This document shows positions 27,265 to 36,123 of a stretch of DNA of 64,000 nt, one piece after another. Made by a program: the position numbers and the translations under genes. Source of the DNA: Deltaproteobacteria bacterium (GTDB lineage Bacteria > Desulfobacterota > Syntrophobacteria > Syntrophobacterales > Thermodesulforhabdaceae); NCBI GenBank assembly GCA_019309115.1, contig JAFDGW010000018.1, positions 1 to 64,000 on the forward strand. Direction: 5' to 3'. The notes under the pieces were generated by a model, which searched no databases, had not been told where the DNA came from, and was given only the letters and a program-made list of their open reading frames with translations. Every line of letters starts with the position of its first letter. Within the stretch, counting starts at the first letter, position 1.

Positions 27265-28920
27265 ATGGTTACTTACAATGAAGAGTCTTTTCGGAGGTTT
27301 TTCGAGAGGAATTTTACGTACATTGAAGGTTTCTTACGAAATGTTCGACGTTACGGCAATCGCCTTGCAATGGTAGAAGCAGAGTCAGGAAAAACTTGGA
27401 ATTACAGGCAACTCAACGCGGAAGCCAATAGACTTGCCCATACTCTTCTATCATGCGGGGTGCGTCCAGGTGACGTAGTTACGTATCAGCTACCTAACTG
27501 TCCTGAATTTGCTTTTATATATCTGGGTTGTCAGAAAATCGGGGCAATCAACAATCCTGTTAACTTCCGACTTTCATCGGGTGAAATGGCTTACATACTC
27601 GAGGATTCCTACAGTAAGGTTTACATATTCGATGCTTCAATTGGAAACATAGCTGAAGAGGCTCTGAAGCTTTCGTCGCATAAGCCTGAAAAGGTTGTTG
27701 TAGTGGGAGAGGATGAAGCTACGGAATACTCCTTTGCCGTAACCTACGATAAGTTCGTTTCAGATGCTTCGGAGGCTGATCCTAAGGACCCGGTGTCTTT
27801 CGGAGTCAATGCCTTTGGGGAATCGACTCGCTTGTACACTTCAGGAACCACGGGGCGGCCTAAGGGAGTACCTATTAACAACGTTAATGAAATTATTACC
27901 GTTCACGATGTAATTATGCATTTGCATCTAACTCCTGATGATGTTCTGTTGAATATATCTCCATGGTTTCATCGCGGTGGAATTCACATCGGTGGTCCGG
28001 GACCGGCCTTGTATGTAGGGGCATCGGTGGTAGCCATGAGGTCCTTTCACCCGAGAACTACTCTTGATGCGATAAGTAAATACGGTGTGACTTTTGTGGT
28101 TGGAGTTCCCACAATGTACAAACTCATGCTAGAAGAACAGAAAAAGCGACAATTCGATCTTTCAAAGCTTCGAGGGATTATCAGTATGGGAGCCCCTTTG
28201 GATAGGGCCCTCTGCATTGAAATGCAAGAAGTGTTTGTCCCCAATATTTTCAATGGTTATGGAACGTCGGAGACTTTTTGGAATACCTTGCTTTTACCTA
28301 GGGATCTTCCTGAACAGGCCGGCAAGGCCGGGAAGGCGTGTATTGACGATGAAATAAGGGTAGTGCGAGTATATGAAGACAGGTTGGCCGAACCCGACGA
28401 TATGGTGGCTCAAAATGGGGAAGAGGTTGGAGAGGTCATAGTGAAGACCTTTAAAGGCTCGTATGATTACATCCACAAGCCTGAAGAACTCAAAAAGAAG
28501 GTTTACAAGGACTGGTTTTACACAGGCGATTTGGCGGTTTGGGATGAAAACAGGTACATAACCATCGTTTCACGCAAGGATGACATGATAATCGTGGGAG
28601 GGGAAAATGTTTACCCCATACAGGTTGAGGAGGTGATCCAGGAGCATCCGAAAGTTATGAGTTGCGCCGTTGTGGGAGTGCCGGATCGCCAGAGAGGACA
28701 GGCTCTGGCTGCTTATATTGTGAAAAAGGATGACTCCCTGACGGCTGAAGAACTTCGGGAGTTTTTAAACCGCCATCCCATGCTTCCTCCTTACAAGCGT
28801 CCCAGGTATTATCGCTTTGTGGATGAATTACCCATGACGGCAACGGGGAAGAAACAGCATTACAAGCTGCGTGAGCGAGCGGCGAAAGATCTGGAGGAGA
28901 AAAGGCTTCTAAGATTTTAA
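27265..28920 (+). CDS. AMP-forming acyl-CoA synthetase
   Basis: The 551-residue ligase activates a fatty or related acid to acyl-AMP and then acyl-CoA. It has the P-loop-like YTSGTTGRPKGV (about 190-201), the NGYGTSETFW motif (about 330), YTGDLAVWDENRYITIVSRKDDMI (about 414-437) with the hinge region, and the catalytic Lys in MTATGKKQHYKL near the C-terminus. It starts 3 bp after the fabF-like stop with GGAGG before it. It could replace the ligase whose relic lies at 19305-19598. A short A+T palindrome (CTAAGATT/AATCTTAG) spans its stop codon. The IS66 remnant begins 29 bp downstream. Confidence 0.93.
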   Translation: MVTYNEESFRRFFERNFTYIEGFLRNVRRYGNRLAMVEAESGKTWNYRQLNAEANRLAHTLLSCGVRPGDVVTYQLPNCPEFAFIYLGCQKIGAINNPVNFRLSSGEMAYILEDSYSKVYIFDASIGNIAEEALKLSSHKPEKVVVVGEDEATEYSFAVTYDKFVSDASEADPKDPVSFGVNAFGESTRLYTSGTTGRPKGVPINNVNEIITVHDVIMHLHLTPDDVLLNISPWFHRGGIHIGGPGPALYVGASVVAMRSFHPRTTLDAISKYGVTFVVGVPTMYKLMLEEQKKRQFDLSKLRGIISMGAPLDRALCIEMQEVFVPNIFNGYGTSETFWNTLLLPRDLPEQAGKAGKACIDDEIRVVRVYEDRLAEPDDMVAQNGEEVGEVIVKTFKGSYDYIHKPEELKKKVYKDWFYTGDLAVWDENRYITIVSRKDDMIIVGGENVYPIQVEEVIQEHPKVMSCAVVGVPDRQRGQALAAYIVKKDDSLTAEELREFLNRHPMLPPYKRPRYYRFVDELPMTATGKKQHYKLRERAAKDLEEKRLLRF

Positions 28921-28948
28921 TCTTAGTGTTTAGCCAAATAATCCGTAG

Positions 28949-29093
28949 GTAAGCGATCACAGGGTAATCATAGCGGGGTTATACATTTTTGTACACGATG
29001 GCTTTTGTGACATGTTGGAATAGTCCCCTAGGGGGAAGGGAGTATGAATGGTTAACCGAAATCGGTAATGTATAACATCCCGTGATCGCTTAC
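28949..29093 (+). mobile_element. 145-bp internally deleted IS66-type element (MITE-like)
   Basis: The ends GTAAGCGATCACAGGG and CCCGTGATCGCTTAC form inverted repeats like those of the remnant at 1070-1587, and internal sequence next to both ends matches that element. On the left, GGGTAATCATAG and TTTTTGTA are shared. On the right, the transposase C-terminal codons for EWLTEIGNV followed by a stop are shared. All other transposase sequence is gone, so it could move only in trans. No 8-bp target duplication is visible (ATCCGTAG / TAAGCTCC). Confidence 0.75.
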
Positions 29094-29354
29094 TAAGCTC
29101 CTTATCATAACTTGCAACGTCTAGTTATTTTTAAACAGCCTTTTTATAGGCTAGCAAATCCCATTAAATTAAGCTAATTAGTTTGGCTTACGGAATACTT
29201 CCCGCACCCTGGTGAATAAGCGGTGGTAAACCACGCTTTCCGCCTGATAGGGTGAGATGATAGACGAAATTTGGTGTGATTCAGCCATAGCTACCGGCTA
29301 TTGAATGCCTGATGGCGGAAAAATTCATAAAAAGCTTTTTACGGGGGGCAGAAG
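29094..29354 (+). promoter_or_regulatory. Possible structured RNA leader before a secreted-protein gene
   Basis: Two stem-loops follow each other. The first (29205-29254) is closed by CACCCT/AGGGTG and contains GCGGTGG-TAAA-CCACGC with one bulged G, or alternatively GCGG/CCGC. The second (29279-29304) is ATTCA-gcc-ATAGC-loop-GCTAT-TGAAT, a 10-bp stem with a 3-base bulge. They end about 50 bp before the start at 29355. The alternative pairings in the first hairpin are reminiscent of a regulatory leader, but I do not recognise a known riboswitch class. Confidence 0.35.
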
Positions 29355-30461
29355 ATGTTCAAATATTGCAAACTCATGCTAGCTCTTTTTTTGGCTTGTT
29401 TTTTCTCCATGGCATATCGAGTTCTGGCGAACCCTCCGAGGGACGAGTTTTTTGCTCAGGGGGTTGCTTCAGTCCAGGGCATGGAGGATCCAGCACGCTT
29501 AGAAGCCCTTCAAGATTTTAAGAAACAGGCTGTGTTGCAAGCGATTCTGCAGCTTGCAGGACCCGATGCGGTTGTTGCGCATAAGAAGACAATAGATTCT
29601 GAAGTGCTTTGCCATGCTGATGATTTCGTAGAATCTTTTCGCATTATTAATGAGGGGAATATGGAAGGCCTCTACAGGGTAAACGGTGTTGCCAAGGTGC
29701 TTCTTCATGACCTGGAGCAGGCTCTCAAAGAGAGCGGGATAATTGGCGAAGAAGAGGGTAAAGATGGGATGCGACCGGAAGCGGAAACGGCAAGAAATCT
29801 GATTCACTGGCTTAGCCTTCAGGGCTGTTCTGCTGATGTGAGCGGCAGGACGGCGCAGAGTTTTTTTGATGATATTTTGAAGCAAAAACTTTCCGAAAGG
29901 GGGTGGGCTGTTTCCGAAGACGAAACTGCAGAGGCTAAATGGGTTGTAAAGTCGCTGGTCGAATGTTCTAATAGTATTATTGTTGCCAAAGTGGAAGTGA
30001 GGAGTGCTTCTGATGAGAGTGTCAAAGGTGTTGTATCTGAGAGTGTCATGAGCGACAGCGAAACACCGTTAATGGAATCCTTGCTTACCCTTGTCGAAGT
30101 GGTGTATCCACAACTTATGGATATTATTGATAGGATAGTGCCTACATCTAAAGTGTTCACTTCTTCATCTGTTGCAGAAAGCGATCGAAACACATGGAAC
30201 GTGGTTATAGAAGATTGTGCGGAGTTTTCATGTTGGGAAAAACTTGAAGGTGCCTTGCACACCAAAGGTTTAAAAGGAAGAGTACAGGAAATAGTAATCG
30301 ATCGCAATTCGGTAAATGTCAGGCTGGCAGGTGTTCCAGATTCGCTTCCCGATTATGTAGAGAATCTCAATGTGGGATCCGGTTTGAAGGTGACAATTGA
30401 TAAACTAGATCCCGTTGAAAGGAACCTGTCCTTGATGTTTCAATCTGCCGGCTCGCAGTAA
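29355..30461 (+). CDS. Exported protein of unknown function
   Basis: The 368-residue protein starts with a clear signal peptide (MFKYCKLMLALFLACFFSMA, then YRVLA, probable cleavage after Ala-26 or nearby), so it is periplasmic. GGGGGG lies 7 bases before the ATG. The mature N-terminus has an ARLEALQDFKKQAVLQAILQ-type helix resembling the start of periplasmic repeat proteins such as FlgT or DUF2066-type proteins, but I cannot assign a family. The C-terminal half alternates strands and helices, with a WNVVIEDCAEFSCWEKLEGAL stretch containing two Cys. pgsA starts 5 bp downstream. It is preceded by the possible structured leader. Confidence 0.7.
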   Translation: MFKYCKLMLALFLACFFSMAYRVLANPPRDEFFAQGVASVQGMEDPARLEALQDFKKQAVLQAILQLAGPDAVVAHKKTIDSEVLCHADDFVESFRIINEGNMEGLYRVNGVAKVLLHDLEQALKESGIIGEEEGKDGMRPEAETARNLIHWLSLQGCSADVSGRTAQSFFDDILKQKLSERGWAVSEDETAEAKWVVKSLVECSNSIIVAKVEVRSASDESVKGVVSESVMSDSETPLMESLLTLVEVVYPQLMDIIDRIVPTSKVFTSSSVAESDRNTWNVVIEDCAEFSCWEKLEGALHTKGLKGRVQEIVIDRNSVNVRLAGVPDSLPDYVENLNVGSGLKVTIDKLDPVERNLSLMFQSAGSQ

Positions 30462-30466
30462 GCAAA

Positions 30467-31009
30467 ATGACTGTTCCCAACATCCTTACGGTCATAAGGA
30501 TATTATTAACGCCCCTGCTCGTCTGGCTCCTTCTGGACGGTAGGATGTCATCAGCGCTTTGTGTTTTTTTTGTGGCCGGAGTTACCGATGGCCTTGACGG
30601 ATTCATAGCCCGAACATTTAATCAAAAGTCGCGGCTTGGAACGTACCTTGATCCCCTGGCGGACAAACTGCTCTTGGACACCACTTTCATACTTCTGGCT
30701 TACCTTCACATCATTCCAACATGGCTAACTATTATTGTAGTCAGCCGCGATGCTATAATAGTATTGGGAGTATTTTTGTTTTTTCTGAACCACATTTATT
30801 TCGAAGTTAAACCCTCCTTACCGAGCAAGCTTACCACACTGAGCCAGATCCTCACAGCTCTTGTTGCCCTGAGTTCGTCCCTATGGAATCCGCACTGGTT
30901 TTTGCTGAGTTTTATTTTTACAGTTACAGCAATTTTTACTATCGTAAGTGGCTTGCATTATATTTACCACGGATTTCGAATATGGGAATCCGAGCGTGTG
31001 GAGGATTAG
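30467..31009 (+). CDS. pgsA: CDP-diacylglycerol--glycerol-3-phosphate phosphatidyltransferase
   Basis: PgsA makes phosphatidylglycerol phosphate in the inner membrane. The 180 residues carry the full CDP-alcohol phosphotransferase signature: DGLDGFIARTF, then G in RLGTYLDPLADKLLLD (about 42-70). Hydrophobic spans follow. It starts MTVPNILTVIRILLTPLLVW, the standard N-terminus. The ribosome-binding site is weak and the preceding gene ends 5 bp before. The next gene, lpxK, starts inside its 3' end. Confidence 0.93.
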   Translation: MTVPNILTVIRILLTPLLVWLLLDGRMSSALCVFFVAGVTDGLDGFIARTFNQKSRLGTYLDPLADKLLLDTTFILLAYLHIIPTWLTIIVVSRDAIIVLGVFLFFLNHIYFEVKPSLPSKLTTLSQILTALVALSSSLWNPHWFLLSFIFTVTAIFTIVSGLHYIYHGFRIWESERVED

Positions 31010-32093
31010 GGCTTATTTCAACAGTGTTCTTTCTAAATGGTGGTACTCTGCGCCACTTTTGCCACCGGTTGCTGGTGCGTTAAGCCTTCCGACTAGGGCC
31101 GTTAACGAAATTATCCAAAGATTGGCTGGTTTAAACGTAGTTGAAGTTCCCGCTTTGGTGGTTGGAGTAAGTGGGTTGGTAGTGGGAGGAGGGGGCAAGA
31201 CGCCTTTTACCATCTGGCTTGCCGGTGAACTGGCCGATGTTGGGGTAAAGACTGTCGTCGTGCACGGAGGATATGGTCGCAGGGTGAGTGTGCTGGCCCG
31301 AGTCGTGGATACTGAAGATTATGAAGGCGCTTTTCGCGTCTTCGGAGACGAAGCGGTTTTGATTTATCGTCGTCTAAATTCAACCGGTCCTGAGCGCGTA
31401 CCGGTGTGGGTAGGTCCCAAATGGATGGCTGCGGCTATGGCCTGTGGTGTTGACCGACCGGATGTGGTGATAGTTGACGATGCAGGTCAGCACCGAAGGC
31501 TCAAGAAAAACATGGAAATTATGGTTTTTAATCTTGAATCACCTTGGGGAAATGGTTCCCTTGTTCCATTTGGCCCTTTGAGGGAGCCCCTTTCGGCTGT
31601 CGGAAGGGCTCGGTTCGCTGTATGCACTGGAATTGATAGTTTTCGTTTTCCTGAAACGGTTTGCGTCCTGAAGCGCTTCTTGCACGACGGTGTCAGTGTA
31701 GTGCTTGCCAGAAAAAGGCCAGCGCAGTTCGTTATGGGGGATACATTTTATCCTGCGTCTTTTTTAGAAGATCGCAAAGTGGTGGCTTTTGCTGGAACTG
31801 CTAGACCTGAAGGTTTTTTCCGCCTTCTTAAACTCTGTGGTGCTGTGCTGAAAGGTGTAGTTTCTTTTCCGGACCATTATCCGTATTCTGGACGAGACAT
31901 AGCTGTATTGGCCAAGCGGGCAGAGCAATCCGGTGCAGATCTTCTCGTCTGTACCGAGAAAGATTATTGTCGTGTGCCCGTTTCTTGGCAGAATAAGGTT
32001 GGTTATGTAACCATTGATCTGGATTTTGGGGAGTGGAATAGTGATGTAAGAAAGAATTTGATTGATGCAATTGTTTCGAGGGTCAAGAAATGA
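30996..32093 (+). CDS. lpxK: Tetraacyldisaccharide 4'-kinase
   Basis: LpxK adds the 4'-phosphate to the lipid A precursor at the inner membrane. VVGVSGLVVGGGGKTPFTIW (about 56-75) is the P-loop, diverged from the usual VGNLTVGGTGKTP. VVHGGYGRR and DDAGQHRRLKKNMEIMVF (usually DDGFQHRRL) follow. FPDHYPYSGRDIA and LLVCTEKDYCRV near the C-terminus are typical. I favour the GTG at 30996, giving 365 residues and a start near the conserved WWYS helix, overlapping pgsA by 14 bp; the ATG at 30948 is possible. The two odd motifs make it a divergent LpxK. Confidence 0.88.
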   Translation: MWRIRAYFNSVLSKWWYSAPLLPPVAGALSLPTRAVNEIIQRLAGLNVVEVPALVVGVSGLVVGGGGKTPFTIWLAGELADVGVKTVVVHGGYGRRVSVLARVVDTEDYEGAFRVFGDEAVLIYRRLNSTGPERVPVWVGPKWMAAAMACGVDRPDVVIVDDAGQHRRLKKNMEIMVFNLESPWGNGSLVPFGPLREPLSAVGRARFAVCTGIDSFRFPETVCVLKRFLHDGVSVVLARKRPAQFVMGDTFYPASFLEDRKVVAFAGTARPEGFFRLLKLCGAVLKGVVSFPDHYPYSGRDIAVLAKRAEQSGADLLVCTEKDYCRVPVSWQNKVGYVTIDLDFGEWNSDVRKNLIDAIVSRVKK

Positions 32094-33394
32094 CGCATCT
32101 TCCGGCTATCTTGAGGATATTTATAATCTTTGCGTTGGTCCTTTTTGCCATCAGAAAGAATGTTGCCCTTGGTCATGTCTTTACGGGATCTGCCATCGTG
32201 TTGGGATTTTTATTTGGCATGGATCCCGTACACCTTGGTGTTGCCGCTTTTCATGCCCTTACCCATCCTAAAACGTTAGCACTTGCCTGCGTGGTCTCTC
32301 TTATACTGGTCCTCAGCCACAGCATGGAAAAAGCGAAGGAGATGGAACGCTTGCTCGAAGCCTTCAGGGGAATTATAGGAAACCCTCGGTTAAACGTGGT
32401 TATTTTCCCCGCCCTGATTGGGCTGTTGCCGATGCCGGGAGGAGCAATTTTTTCTGCTCCCATGGTTAAAAATATTGGAGGCCGCTTTGGCCTGACGCCT
32501 CCCCAGCTCAGCTATATCAACTATTGGTTCCGCCACATCTGGGAATACTGGTGGCCTCTTTATCCAGGAATTTTGCTGACAACGGCTCTAGCAGGCATTG
32601 ATCTGTGGAAGTTTGTGTTATCTACATTGCCTCTCACCGCCGTTGCCGTTTTTATTGGTTATCGGACATTAAAGTTTGGAGGTTTGAGGGAACAATCGTC
32701 TTCTGCAAATTTAGCGCACTCTACGCCCCTTCGCCCTTTTCTGGTAAGGCTCATTCCCATTGCAATAGTAATAGGTGGTGGGCTCGGGCTTGGAGCTATT
32801 TTCAATTATACTATGTCGGGAGAAATTCAAAAGATTTCTAGGGAGTTGGGACTAATTGTTTCCCTTTGCTGTGCCATTGCTTTCGTATGGATTAAGAGCA
32901 GGTTCCGCCTGACCGAATGTGTTGCCATTTTGACCACGAAGCAGCTCGTAAGAATGTTCTACATGGTTTGTTCCATTCTCATATTCAAAGGCATTCTTCA
33001 GGAAAGTCAGGCGGCGGAAGCCATAACCCGCGAACTTCTTGCTTTACACATACCGCTCATTTCCGTCTGTGTAGTGCTTCCTTTTTTGATGGGCATGATC
33101 ACGGGGATTACCGTGGCCTTCGTGGGAACCACCTTTCCTATTATCATTGCGCTGGTTCAGAACCTTGGAGAGAGCCAGTTCCTGTTGCAGTATCTTATGC
33201 TATCGTTGGTTAGTGGCTTTGTAGGGGTTATGTTATCACCGGTACACCTCTGCCTTTTGCTGTCCAATGAGTACTTTCAAACCACCATGCCGCCAGTTTA
33301 TCGGTACCTGCTGATGCCCTGTTCAGTAGTTTTAATCTTCGCTCTGTCCTATTTTGAAGTTCTGCGCCTAGGGTTTGCTTTTCTTAGGTCGTAA
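32090..33394 (+). CDS. DUF401-family integral membrane protein
   Basis: The 434-residue protein is hydrophobic throughout, with about 10-12 membrane spans. It has the motif LLPMPGGAIFSAPMV (about 110-124) and a FRHIWEYWWPLYPG stretch, which I associate with the DUF401 family. That family resembles gluconate/lactate-type permeases, but its substrate is unknown. It overlaps lpxK by 4 bp (ATGA). It is probably the last gene of the pgsA-lpxK run, since a 96-bp gap follows before the Hsp70 cluster. Confidence 0.78.
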   Translation: MTHLPAILRIFIIFALVLFAIRKNVALGHVFTGSAIVLGFLFGMDPVHLGVAAFHALTHPKTLALACVVSLILVLSHSMEKAKEMERLLEAFRGIIGNPRLNVVIFPALIGLLPMPGGAIFSAPMVKNIGGRFGLTPPQLSYINYWFRHIWEYWWPLYPGILLTTALAGIDLWKFVLSTLPLTAVAVFIGYRTLKFGGLREQSSSANLAHSTPLRPFLVRLIPIAIVIGGGLGLGAIFNYTMSGEIQKISRELGLIVSLCCAIAFVWIKSRFRLTECVAILTTKQLVRMFYMVCSILIFKGILQESQAAEAITRELLALHIPLISVCVVLPFLMGMITGITVAFVGTTFPIIIALVQNLGESQFLLQYLMLSLVSGFVGVMLSPVHLCLLLSNEYFQTTMPPVYRYLLMPCSVVLIFALSYFEVLRLGFAFLRS

Positions 33395-33490
33395 AGTGAG
33401 AAGCGTTACCCAAAACCTCTTGTCTTTGCCGACCTTCTGGCTTAAATCTCAGGATTGCTTACACAGAGACTTTAATGACGGAGGAGTCAG

Positions 33491-34318
33491 ATGGCGGAAA
33501 AGCGTAGGTGGTTGTGGCAGTCCTTTCTTGTGTGTTTTATTTTTAATGCAATCCTTGCAGTAGCTTTGTTCTGGCCGTTTCGTGAGGGACTAAAGGTGGT
33601 TTCTTCTTACTTGGAGCCACTTCTTAGCAATGCAGACTTGAAAGCACAGTTACCGAAAGAAGTCATGCTTCTTATTACTAACCTTCAGGATCTGGTCATC
33701 ATGACGGAAAAGTATGCAATACCAGCCATCTTTGGGGCTGTCGGAACCGTAACGCTCGCTATGTGGATTGTTATCGCCTTGGTCGGCGCGAAGCGAATTG
33801 AAGCTGCTGCTAAAGGGCCGTTAACACCGGAAAAGCCCGACAGAGACAGAGAAGAAAGAGTAGAAGAAAAGCCTGTTAAAAAAGCGGAAAAGGTTGATGA
33901 GCGACGTCGCTTGCTCCCGGCCGTGCAGTTTATTGCGCTTATGCAGAGGGAAGGCCGTTTTGTTGATTTTCTGAAAGAAGATATTTCGTTGTATGAAGAT
34001 TCTCAAATAGGTGCTGCCGTTCGAACATTGCATGATGAGTGGCGCAAGATTTTCGACGAACACGTTAAGGTGGAGCCTGTTTACTCGGAGGTTGAAGGAA
34101 CGGAGGTTGTGATTGAAAAAGGTTTTGATCCTGTGGCTATTCGCCTTACGGGGCGAGTATTGGGTGATCCACCTTTTAAAGGCATAGTCAAGCACAGAGG
34201 TTGGCGGCTTGTGAGGATAGAGCTTCCTCAGATGGTTGATCCAGATAGGGATGATCTCGTTCTTGCGCCGGCAGAAGTAGAAGTTCAACAACCTTCAGAA
34301 GGAGGTGATTCGGCTTGA
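33491..34318 (+). CDS. DUF2760 membrane-anchored protein
   Basis: The 275-residue protein has two membrane spans, at about 11-30 (FLVCFIFNAILAVALFWPF) and 75-97 (YAIPAIFGAVGTVTL, then AMWIVIALV). A charged linker rich in Lys/Glu follows (about 100-138), then a cytosolic domain (about 140-275) with LPAVQFIALMQREGRFVDFL, VRTLHDEWRKIF and GVRLTGRVLG-like sequence (AIRLTGRVLG). I recognise the last part as DUF2760. The gene starts after GGAGG, and its stop overlaps the TTG start of the first Hsp70. Anchoring the Hsp70s to the membrane or handing them substrates is a reasonable guess, not established. Confidence 0.82.
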   Translation: MAEKRRWLWQSFLVCFIFNAILAVALFWPFREGLKVVSSYLEPLLSNADLKAQLPKEVMLLITNLQDLVIMTEKYAIPAIFGAVGTVTLAMWIVIALVGAKRIEAAAKGPLTPEKPDRDREERVEEKPVKKAEKVDERRRLLPAVQFIALMQREGRFVDFLKEDISLYEDSQIGAAVRTLHDEWRKIFDEHVKVEPVYSEVEGTEVVIEKGFDPVAIRLTGRVLGDPPFKGIVKHRGWRLVRIELPQMVDPDRDDLVLAPAEVEVQQPSEGGDSA

Positions 34319-36114
34319 GTTCAGAAGCTAAATACGTAGTTGGTATTGACCTTGGGACGACTCACTGTGTCGTTGCCTACGCTCCCATAATGGCCGAAGG
34401 TGAAAAGCCCAACATCCGCATATTTGAAATCCTTCAAATAACCGCTCCGAACGAAATGCGATCCCTCTCGTTACTTCCCTCTTTCTTGTATCTTCTTGGA
34501 AAGGGGGACGTTGATCCATCGAGCGTGAGGTTACCCTGGCAAGAAAGTGTGTTTGCGCTGGTTGGTAGTTTTGCAAGGAAGAGGGGTTCCGAGGTTCCTC
34601 ATCGCCTTGTTGCTTCGGCCAAGTCCTGGCTTTGCCACAGCGGAGTAGACAGGACAAAGCCCATACTTCCATGGAATAGCCCGGACGAGGTTCAAAAAGT
34701 TTCGCCTGTCGAGGCGTCGTCCATGTTTCTCGAGCATGTACGCGATGCGTGGAATCATACCATAGCAGCGAACGATCCCGAAGCCAGGCTAGAAAATCAG
34801 GATATTCTCATAACCGTTCCCGCATCTTTCGATGCTGTTGCACGGGAACTAACCGTTCAGGCAGCTCGACTGGCGGGTTTTGAACATTTTACACTTCTGG
34901 AGGAACCTCAGGCGGCTTTTTATGCTTGGATAGAGGCAAACGAGGACAACTGGCGGAATCTGGTAAAACTTGGTGATTCCATTCTGGTGTGCGACGTTGG
35001 TGGAGGTACTACGGATTTCAGCCTGATTGAAGTTTCCGAAGAAGACGGAACGCTCGCTTTGAAGCGCGTTGCAGTTGGGGAGCACATACTACTGGGCGGG
35101 GATAACATGGATCTGGCCCTTGCCTACACTTTGCGTCACAAAATTTCGGCGCGTCTTGACGATTGGCAATTTCGCGCACTCTGGTACCGTGTCCGCAGCG
35201 CCAAGGAAAGGCTTCTTTCCGATCCTGATCTTCAAAAAGAGCCAGTTGTTATTCTCGGACGAGGCACATCCCTGATTGGGGGCACCATAAAAACTGAGCT
35301 GACCCGCCGAGAAGTCGAAGAAATTCTGGTGGACGGGTTTTTCCCCATGTGTGATCTTTCGGACCGTCCCAAACGTACATCTCGAGTTGGCATGCGCGAG
35401 ATGGGGCTTCCTTACGAGGAAGATCCGGCCATCACACGTCATCTTGCCCACTTCGTGAGTCGTCATCTGGAAAGGTTGCCTTCATTCCCGTCGGCTGTTC
35501 TGTTCAACGGTGGCGTAATGAAGGCCGAACAGTTTCGTGGGAGAATTATTGATCTTTTGCGTTCTTGGGGTGGTGAAGGTGAGGTTCGTGAACTTTCTTT
35601 TGCGGATCTAGACCTTGCCGTTGCCAGAGGGGCCACCTATTACGGTTTTGCCCGCAGAGGACGTGGTGTCAGGATTAGAGCGGGAGCATCGAGATCCTAT
35701 TACATTGGAGTGGAAAGTGCTATGCCGACGGTTCCGGGTGTTCCAACGCCAATGAAGGCACTTTGTGTTGTACCTTTCGGGATGGAAGAGGGAACCACGG
35801 AGGAAATTAAAGAACGGGAGTTCGGATTGGTTGTTGGTGAGCCGGCGGTTTTTCATCTACTTTCGTCAACGATAAGACAGGATGATAGAGCAGGCGAGGT
35901 TGTTGAAGACTGGGAAGGTACCATCGAGCCGGTTGGCACTATGGAGACGGAGTTGCCTGCTACAGAGGAGGAAGCTGGGGGGACAGTTGTGCCGGTATGG
36001 CTTGAGTCAGCCATGACGGAAATCGGAACGCTTGAACTCAGGTGTGTTGACGTGATTAACCCGGAGAGAAAGTGGAAGCTGGAGTTTAACCTGAAGGAAA
36101 GAGAAGCGAAATAA
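34315..36114 (+). CDS. Hsp70-family protein, first of a tandem pair
   Basis: This 599-residue Hsp70 relative starts at a TTG (34315) with AGGAGGTGA upstream, overlapping the DUF2760 stop. Phosphate loop 1 is GIDLGTTHCVVAY (about 10-22). The DnaK Lys-70 region becomes SAKSWLCH, keeping the Lys. LEEPQAAFYAW supplies the catalytic-base Glu, and VCDVGGGTTDF the second phosphate loop. The conserved DnaK linker (VLLLD) and following VTPLSLG are absent; RGVRIRAGASRSYYIGV stands there instead. A shortened C-terminal beta part remains, but no helical lid. It is probably an active ATPase with an unusual substrate end. Confidence 0.88.
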   Translation: MSSEAKYVVGIDLGTTHCVVAYAPIMAEGEKPNIRIFEILQITAPNEMRSLSLLPSFLYLLGKGDVDPSSVRLPWQESVFALVGSFARKRGSEVPHRLVASAKSWLCHSGVDRTKPILPWNSPDEVQKVSPVEASSMFLEHVRDAWNHTIAANDPEARLENQDILITVPASFDAVARELTVQAARLAGFEHFTLLEEPQAAFYAWIEANEDNWRNLVKLGDSILVCDVGGGTTDFSLIEVSEEDGTLALKRVAVGEHILLGGDNMDLALAYTLRHKISARLDDWQFRALWYRVRSAKERLLSDPDLQKEPVVILGRGTSLIGGTIKTELTRREVEEILVDGFFPMCDLSDRPKRTSRVGMREMGLPYEEDPAITRHLAHFVSRHLERLPSFPSAVLFNGGVMKAEQFRGRIIDLLRSWGGEGEVRELSFADLDLAVARGATYYGFARRGRGVRIRAGASRSYYIGVESAMPTVPGVPTPMKALCVVPFGMEEGTTEEIKEREFGLVVGEPAVFHLLSSTIRQDDRAGEVVEDWEGTIEPVGTMETELPATEEEAGGTVVPVWLESAMTEIGTLELRCVDVINPERKWKLEFNLKEREAK

Positions 36115-36123
36115 TCGGGTAAA

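Noticed and set aside
28909-28926. Palindrome CTAAGATT/AATCTTAG over the acyl-CoA ligase stop codon
   Set aside because: All A/T-rich stem with a 2-base loop and no T-run; too weak to call a terminator.
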